Under the pieces are notes generated by a model. The model was not told where the DNA came from. It was given only the letters and a program-made list of their open reading frames with translations, and ran no database searches. 64,000 nt of DNA. It comes from Porphyromonadaceae bacterium W3.11. Its GTDB lineage: Bacteria > Bacteroidota > Bacteroidia > Bacteroidales > Porphyromonadaceae. Below, in pieces: positions 58,508-64,000 of this stretch. The position numbers and the translations under genes are program-made. Where the stretch lies: positions 434,001-498,000 of the forward strand of contig JAUISX010000001.1 of NCBI GenBank assembly GCA_030434245.1, read 5' to 3'. The first letter of the stretch is position 1; every line of letters starts with the position of its first letter.

Positions 58508-58636
58508 TCGAAAATGTGAAGAAGCCTACATGGCACGACACGTACCTTGAGAATCGGTAAATATATAATTCAAAGGCGGGTATATGACATTTACAAAAAG
58601 ATTTCTTAGCACTTCTCATATCAATAACAAACTTTT

Positions 58637-58658
58637 CTCTAAAGATTCTTCTTTAGAG
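58637..58658. promoter_or_regulatory. Palindrome upstream of the rseC-rnf promoter, candidate operator
   Basis: CTCTAAAGA-TTCT-TCTTTAGAG is a perfect 9-bp inverted repeat. It ends 14 bases before the -7 box and covers the place where the -33 element should be, the position expected of an operator bound by a dimeric regulator. It has no T-tail for a terminator. Confidence 0.5.
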
Positions 58659-58672
58659 TCACAATATTTAGG

Positions 58673-58680
58673 TAATTTTG
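58673..58680 (+). promoter_or_regulatory. -7 box (TAATTTTG) of the rseC-rnf operon
   Basis: TAATTTTG matches TAnnTTTG, 49 bases before the rseC-like ATG. It lies directly after the palindrome at 58637-58658. Confidence 0.6.
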
Positions 58681-58728
58681 TGCGGCTAGGGAATAAGTAA
58701 GAGAAAAAATCATTCTGTTAGACTCACT

Positions 58729-59139
58729 ATGGATTGTAAAGTAGGACGTGTCCAAGAAATACACAATGGATCAATTGATGTATTAGTTGAAAGACATTCA
58801 GCCTGCAGTGGATGCCATGCCAAGGGTATGTGTAGTTCGGCTGATAGGAGAGATGAGACCTTCACTATTACGGACTTTCCATTGGGACTACAAGTAGGTG
58901 ACAGGGTGAGAATCGTGGCTAGTAAAAGTGGTAACCCGATGAAGGCAGTGCTTTACGCATTTGTGATACCCCTCGTTCTCTTACTAATAGAAGTTGTGTT
59001 ATTTAGTATAATGGGTGTCGAGGAAAATATACTTCTTGTCATCCTTATCGCATCGCTAGCTCTATACACCTTTATTCTATGGGTATTTCGAAAATTTTTC
59101 GAGAGGAAATTTAGACTCAGAGTTGAACCCATCGAATAA
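58729..59139 (+). CDS. RseC/MucC family membrane protein
   Basis: A 136-residue protein with an N-terminal cysteine-rich part (HSACSGCHAKGMCSS, residues about 23-37) and two hydrophobic helices (about 79-100 and 104-123), matching the RseC/MucC (SoxR-reducing system) pattern. In Bacteroidota this gene commonly heads the rnf operon, as here, 54 bases before rnfB. In enterobacteria rsx products reduce SoxR; a role in Rnf maturation or redox regulation is plausible here. The Cys motif could bind metal or an Fe-S cluster. Confidence 0.85.
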   Translation: MDCKVGRVQEIHNGSIDVLVERHSACSGCHAKGMCSSADRRDETFTITDFPLGLQVGDRVRIVASKSGNPMKAVLYAFVIPLVLLLIEVVLFSIMGVEENILLVILIASLALYTFILWVFRKFFERKFRLRVEPIE

Positions 59140-59193
59140 AGAGCATAAAGTAATTAAGGAGTAAAATTTCAGATCAAGATATTATTCAGATTT

Positions 59194-60048
59194 ATGGTAG
59201 TAACTGTTACATTCCTATCTCTAGTTGGTGCTTTTAGTGCCGTACTACTCTACATTATTTCGAGAAAATTCCGTGTAGAAGAGGATCCAAGAATTGATTT
59301 AGTAAACGAAGCTCTCCCCGGTGCCAACTGTGGTGGCTGTGGTTATCCAGGCTGCTCCAGCTTTGCGAAAGCCTGTGTGGAGTCTGATTCTCTAGACGGG
59401 TTATTTTGTACCGTTGGGGGAAATCCTACAATGCAGGATGTTGCATCTGTGTTAGGACGAACTGCTGTAGCAGCAGAGCCTAAGATTGCAGTGGTTCGCT
59501 GTAATGGGACTTGCGAGGCTAGACCACGTATGAATCAATTTGATGGAGCCACTTCATGTGCAATCGCAGCATCATTATATGGTGGCGAGACTGGCTGCTC
59601 ATATGGCTGCTATGGCATGGGAGATTGTACCTTAGCATGCGATTTTGATGCGATCCACATGAATCCTATCACAGGATTACCAGAGGTGGATGAGGACAAG
59701 TGTGTTGCCTGTGGTGCGTGTGTGAAAGCCTGCCCTAAGATGATCATAGAGCTACGCAAAAAAGGACCTAAAGGCCGCCGCATATTTGTTAGCTGTATGA
59801 ATGAAGAAAAGGGTGGCGTTGCTAAGAAGTCATGCGATAATGCATGTATTGGCTGCTCTAAGTGCTTCAAAGAATGTAACTTCGAAGCAATCACCATTAG
59901 CAATAACCTTGCATACATTGATCACACCAAGTGTAGACTATGCCGTAAGTGCGTTGCGGTTTGCCCAACGGGAGCTATTCATGAAGTGAACTTCCCCCCA
60001 CGCAAACCAAAAGTAGAGGCAGAAACTACTGTGAGTGCCAAGGCGTGA
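59194..60048 (+). CDS. rnfB: Rnf electron transport complex subunit B
   Basis: Ferredoxin-type subunit that passes electrons from reduced ferredoxin into the Rnf complex. It has an N-terminal membrane helix, then the 4Fe-4S motif CGGCGYPGCSSFAKAC near residues 47-62. Several further CxxCxxCxxxC clusters follow (CVACGACVKACP, CIGCSKCFKEC, CRLCRKCVAVCP). At 284 residues it is typical for Bacteroidota. Second gene of the operon. Confidence 0.96.
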   Translation: MVVTVTFLSLVGAFSAVLLYIISRKFRVEEDPRIDLVNEALPGANCGGCGYPGCSSFAKACVESDSLDGLFCTVGGNPTMQDVASVLGRTAVAAEPKIAVVRCNGTCEARPRMNQFDGATSCAIAASLYGGETGCSYGCYGMGDCTLACDFDAIHMNPITGLPEVDEDKCVACGACVKACPKMIIELRKKGPKGRRIFVSCMNEEKGGVAKKSCDNACIGCSKCFKECNFEAITISNNLAYIDHTKCRLCRKCVAVCPTGAIHEVNFPPRKPKVEAETTVSAKA

Positions 60049-60091
60049 GATAATTAGATAATGATCAAATTACATACTAGGATATAAGAAG

Positions 60092-61426
60092 ATGTTAAAG
60101 ACATTTCGTATTGGTGGTGTCCATCCCCCAGAAAAAAAACTCTCATCGGATAAATCAATTCAGGTACTCGAGCTACCCGAAGAAGTGACCATCCCTGTTG
60201 CCCAGCATATTGGAGCTCCAGCCCAAGCCGTGGTGAAAAAAGGAGACGAAGTAAAAGTAGGTACACTGATCGCTAAGGCAGGAGGATTCATATCCGCCAA
60301 CATTCACTCGAGCGTATCGGGGACCGTAAAAAAGCTAGAAGAGGTTGTAGATGCTTCTGGTTTTAAGAAATTGATGATCACGATCCAAGCTGATGGTACA
60401 GATACATGGGAAGAGCAGATAGATCGCTCTCCAGAAATTGTTCGTGAGATCAAACTGTCAAAAGAAGAAATCGTAGCACGTGTAGCTGAGTGCGGTATCG
60501 TTGGTATGGGAGGAGCTACCTTCCCTACGAATGTGAAGCTGATGCCGCCGAAGGATGCAAAGCCTGAGATCATAATCATCAATGGGGTCGAGTGCGAACC
60601 TTACCTTACAGCAGACCACCGTGTGATGCTTGAGCGTGGTGAAGAGCTACTCATCGGGCTATCTATTCTTATGAAGGCAGCTGGGGTTAACCGTGGAGTT
60701 ATTGGTATTGAAAATAATAAAAAGGATGCCATCGAACACCTTACCAACCTAGCAAAGAACTTTCAGGGTATTGAGATTTGCCCACTAAAAGTAAAATATC
60801 CTCAAGGTGGAGAAAAGCAATTGATTGATGCCGTAATTCGCCGTCAAGTGCGTAGCGGTCAGCTCCCAATCACTGTAGGAGCCATCGTCCAAAACGTAGG
60901 GACTACCATTGCGATATATGAGGCTGTCCAAAAGAATAAGCCACTCTTTGAGCGCGTGGTTACCGTCACAGGTGTTGACGTAGCTAATCCATGTAACTTG
61001 CTAGTTCGTATCGGTACTGGTACAAATAAGCTGATAGAAACAGCAGGAGGCTTACCAGAAAGCACAGCAAAGGTAATTAGTGGAGGACCAATGATGGGTA
61101 AAGCTCTAATGACAGAGAATGTACCTGTCGCAAAAGGCACCAGTGGCATACTTATCATGAAGGCAGAAGATACTAAGCGTAAGCCTATGCGTAACTGTAT
61201 CAGATGTGCTAAGTGTGTAAGTGCATGTCCAATGGGCTTAAATCCAGCTTTCCTAATGCGTGATGTAGCATTTGCAGACTGGGATGATTGTGAAAGTGGA
61301 CATATTGTTGACTGTATTGAGTGTGGCTCATGTAGTTTCACATGCCCAGCCAACCGACCATTGCTAGATCACATCCGACTGGGTAAGCAAAAGGTAATGG
61401 GTATCATCAGAGCGAGGAAGTCGTAA
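60092..61426 (+). CDS. rnfC: Rnf electron transport complex subunit C
   Basis: NADH-side peripheral subunit with FMN and Fe-S clusters. The N-terminus has GGVHPPEKKLSSD, the central Rossmann-like part has GMGGATFPTNVKL and INGVECEPYLTADHR, and the C-terminus has two 4Fe-4S motifs (CIRCAKCVSACPMG, CIECGSCSFTCP). Length is 444 residues. It lies 43 bases after rnfB and 31 before rnfD. Confidence 0.96.
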   Translation: MLKTFRIGGVHPPEKKLSSDKSIQVLELPEEVTIPVAQHIGAPAQAVVKKGDEVKVGTLIAKAGGFISANIHSSVSGTVKKLEEVVDASGFKKLMITIQADGTDTWEEQIDRSPEIVREIKLSKEEIVARVAECGIVGMGGATFPTNVKLMPPKDAKPEIIIINGVECEPYLTADHRVMLERGEELLIGLSILMKAAGVNRGVIGIENNKKDAIEHLTNLAKNFQGIEICPLKVKYPQGGEKQLIDAVIRRQVRSGQLPITVGAIVQNVGTTIAIYEAVQKNKPLFERVVTVTGVDVANPCNLLVRIGTGTNKLIETAGGLPESTAKVISGGPMMGKALMTENVPVAKGTSGILIMKAEDTKRKPMRNCIRCAKCVSACPMGLNPAFLMRDVAFADWDDCESGHIVDCIECGSCSFTCPANRPLLDHIRLGKQKVMGIIRARKS

Positions 61427-61457
61427 CCTATTTAAGAAAAGAAAAAAGTAAGAAGTT

Positions 61458-62465
61458 ATGTCAAGTACAAGAAAACTACTGGTATCACCTTCACCACACA
61501 TACATAGTGGAGACTCTATCGAGAAGAATATGTATGCCGTGATACTTGCATTGATGCCAGCATGGATTGTTTCAATATATTACTTTGGGCTAGATGCTCT
61601 ATGGGTAACACTAACATCTATCTTCGCCTGTGTTATCATTGAGTGGTTTATCACTCGATTTATGCTAGGAAAGAAAAAGTTAACCATCACCGATGGCTCA
61701 GCCATACTAACCGGACTACTCTTAGCAATGAACCTCCCATCCAGCATACCATTATGGATTGTAGTAGTAGGTGCTTTAGTTGCTATTGGTATTGGTAAGA
61801 TGTCTTATGGTGGTCTTGGGAATAACATATTTAACCCTGCCATTGTGGGTCGTGTTATGCTGATCATCTCATTCCCTCAGCAGATGACAAGCTATCCACC
61901 AAGCCGTTTTGCTGAGACCGCAATAGATGCAGTATCAGCCCCTACCCCTCTAGGAATTGCTAAAGGGATTATTCATGGAACAAATACGATGGATCAGATG
62001 CCTTCAGCCATCGAATCACTCCTCGGTCAGACTGGTGGTTCATTCGGTGAGGTAAGTGCGATAGCTCTACTACTAGGCTTTATCTTCCTTATGATCCGCA
62101 AAGTGGTTACATGGCATACACCTGTAGCTATTTTCGTCACAGCTTATATATTCGGAGGTATCATGCACCTAGTAAATCCTGAAATATACATTGACCCAAT
62201 CAATCACCTGCTAACAGGAGGTATGATGCTAGGAGCTCTGTATATGGCGACCGACTATGTCACCTCTCCAATGAGCAAAGGTGGTATGATCCTTTTTGGA
62301 TTCTTCATCGGTTTGATTACAATGCTGATTCGTCTCTTCGGATCTTATCCAGAGGGTATATCATTCGCCATCCTATTTATGAATGGTATCACTCCAATTA
62401 TTAATAGATATATGACGCCTAGAGTTTTCGGTGATAAGGCGGCTAAAACCCCTAAAGTAGCATAA
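61458..62465 (+). CDS. rnfD: Rnf electron transport complex subunit D
   Basis: Integral membrane subunit with about nine or ten helices over 335 residues. It starts LLVSPSPHIHSGDSIEKNMY, typical of RnfD/NqrB. A site for covalent FMN on Thr is plausible in AVSAPTPLGIAKG near residue 160. The stretch GGLGNNIFNPAIVGRVML is strongly conserved. rnfG begins 5 bases later. Confidence 0.95.
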   Translation: MSSTRKLLVSPSPHIHSGDSIEKNMYAVILALMPAWIVSIYYFGLDALWVTLTSIFACVIIEWFITRFMLGKKKLTITDGSAILTGLLLAMNLPSSIPLWIVVVGALVAIGIGKMSYGGLGNNIFNPAIVGRVMLIISFPQQMTSYPPSRFAETAIDAVSAPTPLGIAKGIIHGTNTMDQMPSAIESLLGQTGGSFGEVSAIALLLGFIFLMIRKVVTWHTPVAIFVTAYIFGGIMHLVNPEIYIDPINHLLTGGMMLGALYMATDYVTSPMSKGGMILFGFFIGLITMLIRLFGSYPEGISFAILFMNGITPIINRYMTPRVFGDKAAKTPKVA

Positions 62466-62470
62466 GCATT

Positions 62471-63064
62471 ATGAAGAAATTAACCTCAACACTTCCCAAT
62501 ATGCTCCTGTCACTAACCCTTATCTGTTGTGCAGCAGCACTCCTCTTGGCATTTGTTTTTGACGTAACCTCAGGCCCTATAGCAGAGTCACAAATGAATA
62601 CTTTGCTAGAGGGTATCAATAAGGTTAGTCCAGAGTACGATAACAACCCCTACGAAGAAGCTATTGAAGTAGAGATCAATGGTGGTATCGTAAAGATCTA
62701 TCCTGCACGAAAAGGCGGTGAACTCCAGGGTGTAGCAGCGGAAACATTTACAAAAAATGGATTTGCTGGACTCATCAGAATCCTGGTAGGTATCAATAAC
62801 GAAAGTAACATTATCGACTATACGGTACTCCAGCATGCTGAGACCCCTGGACTTGGTGATCAGATGCAGGAATGGTTCAGAGTCGAGGGCACCAATCAGA
62901 GTGTACTTGGTAAAAACCTATCTACCCCTCTATCAGTATCAAAGGATGGTGGTGAAGTGGATGCTATCACTGCTGCGACAATCTCTAGTAGAGCTTTTCT
63001 AGATGCTCTTAACACAGCTCAAACAGCTGTTACAAATGCGAAAGCTGAAGGTAAACTAAAGTAA
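62471..63064 (+). CDS. rnfG: Rnf electron transport complex subunit G
   Basis: Single-helix subunit exposed to the periplasm. The N-terminal membrane segment (about residues 10-30) is followed by an FMN-binding domain. The covalent FMN Thr is expected in DAITAATISSRAFLDAL near residue 165; the usual SGAT box reads TAAT here. Length is 197 residues. Starts 5 bases after rnfD and is 12 bases before rnfE. Confidence 0.94.
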   Translation: MKKLTSTLPNMLLSLTLICCAAALLLAFVFDVTSGPIAESQMNTLLEGINKVSPEYDNNPYEEAIEVEINGGIVKIYPARKGGELQGVAAETFTKNGFAGLIRILVGINNESNIIDYTVLQHAETPGLGDQMQEWFRVEGTNQSVLGKNLSTPLSVSKDGGEVDAITAATISSRAFLDALNTAQTAVTNAKAEGKLK

Positions 63065-63076
63065 AGCGAATGAATT

Positions 63077-63721
63077 ATGAAGAAGAAAATAAAGATATTT
63101 CTAAATGGATTCATTAATGAAAACCCTATACTAGTATTGCTATTGGGGATGTGTCCAACACTTGGAACGACCTCAAGTGCTTTCAACGGAATGGGTATGG
63201 GACTAGCTACAACATTTGTACTACTATGTTCGAATGTCGTCATCTCAATAATAAAGAAACTTATCCCTGACACAGTACGAATCCCAGGGTTTATTGTTGT
63301 GATTGCAGCTTTTACCACCATCGTACAGATGTTGCTCGAAGCATACGTACCCCCTCTATACGCATCACTAGGGATATTCCTACCACTGATTGTTGTAAAC
63401 TGTCTGGTACTTGGACGTGCTGAAGCATTTGCCGCTAAGAATAGTGTTTTTGATTCAGCTCTTGACGGACTAGGTATGGGACTAGGCTTTACTATCTCTC
63501 TGACCTTAGTAGGTATGGTTCGTGAAGTCTTGGGAAGTGGTATGATCTTCGGTATGGAGGTAATGCCATCGCAATATGGTGCATTGGTATTTATCCTAGC
63601 TCCTGGAGCATTTATCGCCCTTGGCTTTATTATTGGTGTTAAGAATAGCATCGACCGTAGAAGCAGAGCAAGAGCAGTCGCTAAGGCTAATGCTGGAAAA
63701 GCTGTAGAATCTGCAAATTGA
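63077..63721 (+). CDS. rnfE: Rnf electron transport complex subunit E
   Basis: Membrane subunit with about six helices over 214 residues, homologous to RnfA/NqrD. Conserved stretches are FLNGFINENPILVLLLGMCPTLG at the start (given here only by its ends, FLNGF and GMCPTLG) and LPLIVVNCLVLGRAEAFA with the conserved NCxxLGRAEA motif, part of the Fe-S-binding membrane core shared with RnfA. Order is B-C-D-G-E, with rnfA next. Confidence 0.94.
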   Translation: MKKKIKIFLNGFINENPILVLLLGMCPTLGTTSSAFNGMGMGLATTFVLLCSNVVISIIKKLIPDTVRIPGFIVVIAAFTTIVQMLLEAYVPPLYASLGIFLPLIVVNCLVLGRAEAFAAKNSVFDSALDGLGMGLGFTISLTLVGMVREVLGSGMIFGMEVMPSQYGALVFILAPGAFIALGFIIGVKNSIDRRSRARAVAKANAGKAVESAN

Positions 63722-63750
63722 ATTAAGGAATAGAAGAAAAGAAATAAGAT

Positions 63751-64000
63751 ATGGAATATATATTACTATTCATTGGAGCAATCTTTGTTAATAACATTGT
63801 ATTCTCTCAGTTCCTCGGAATTTGTCCATTCTTAGGTGTATCTAAGAAACTTGATACCGCCCTTGGTATGGGTGCAGCCGTAACATTCGTTGTTACTATA
63901 GCGACATTAGTGACATTTGCTATTCAGAAGCTAGTCCTAGATAAATATGGTATCCAGTATATGCAGAACATTGCATTTATCTTGGTCATTGCATCGGTTG
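63751..64000 (+). CDS. rnfA: Rnf electron transport complex subunit A (partial)
   Basis: The ATG at 63751 begins MEYILLFIGAIFVNNIVFSQ, followed by FLGICPFLGVSKKLDTALG, the standard RnfA/NqrE N-terminus. The window ends after about 83 codons, less than half of the expected 190 residues. It is the last usual subunit of the Rnf complex and lies 29 bases after rnfE. Confidence 0.93.
   Translation, partial: MEYILLFIGAIFVNNIVFSQFLGICPFLGVSKKLDTALGMGAAVTFVVTIATLVTFAIQKLVLDKYGIQYMQNIAFILVIASV

Overview
The window is an AT-rich chromosomal segment of a Gram-negative Bacteroidota bacterium, most likely from the Porphyromonas group. The evidence is: repeated TAnnTTTG -7 boxes in front of genes and no Shine-Dalgarno motifs; Kdo transferase (LPS); a GLPGLI-family protein paired with a CarboxypepD_reg-type TonB-like outer-membrane protein; a DUF4492 gene ahead of cydAB; an RseC-like gene ahead of rnfBCDGEA; and IS982- and ISAs1-type transposase debris. 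The species call is inference.

Layout. 1-5.8 kb: end of an unidentified gene, then hpt, adk, obgE, gltX and waaA (+). 5.9-12.1 kb: minus-strand block of M16 protease, membrane metallophosphoesterase, MATE exporter and Crp/Fnr-type regulator. 12.1-13.9 kb: gene-free stretch with a 22-bp repeat array, then threonine aldolase. 13.9-20.7 kb: the accessory region. A small unknown membrane protein, a GLPGLI protein and a frameshifted outer-membrane receptor are followed by a truncated IS982-type transposase, a second near-identical copy of the small membrane gene, a stub of the GLPGLI gene and a retropepsin-PDZ lipoprotein. 20.8-27.4 kb: Wzi-like protein, glycosyltransferase, large zinc protease and aroC (+), then crcB (-).

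27.9-50.7 kb is core information processing: tRNA-Tyr, -Gly and -Thr, tuf, tRNA-Trp, secE, nusG, rplKAJL, rpoBC, then rimP, nusA, infB, cvpA and sufBCD. It closes with a perfect 23-bp hairpin shared with the convergent cyd operon. 50.8-54.8 kb: cydB, cydA and a DUF4492 protein, then a small outer-membrane barrel (all -). 54.8-55.6 kb: IS debris. 55.6-58.1 kb: manC, radC and an FHA protein (-). 58.1-58.7 kb: second gene-free stretch with the 22-bp repeat array and a palindrome overlapping the next promoter. 58.7-64.0 kb: rseC-like gene and rnfB, C, D, G, E, with rnfA cut by the window end.

How it fits together: most of the window is conserved housekeeping. The Rnf complex, cytochrome bd oxidase and Suf Fe-S assembly form a low-oxygen, redox-centred set. 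The least explained parts are the duplicated membrane gene locus at 14.1-19.4 kb and the two four-unit 22-bp repeat arrays. I found no CRISPR array, prophage, toxin-antitoxin pair or restriction system.
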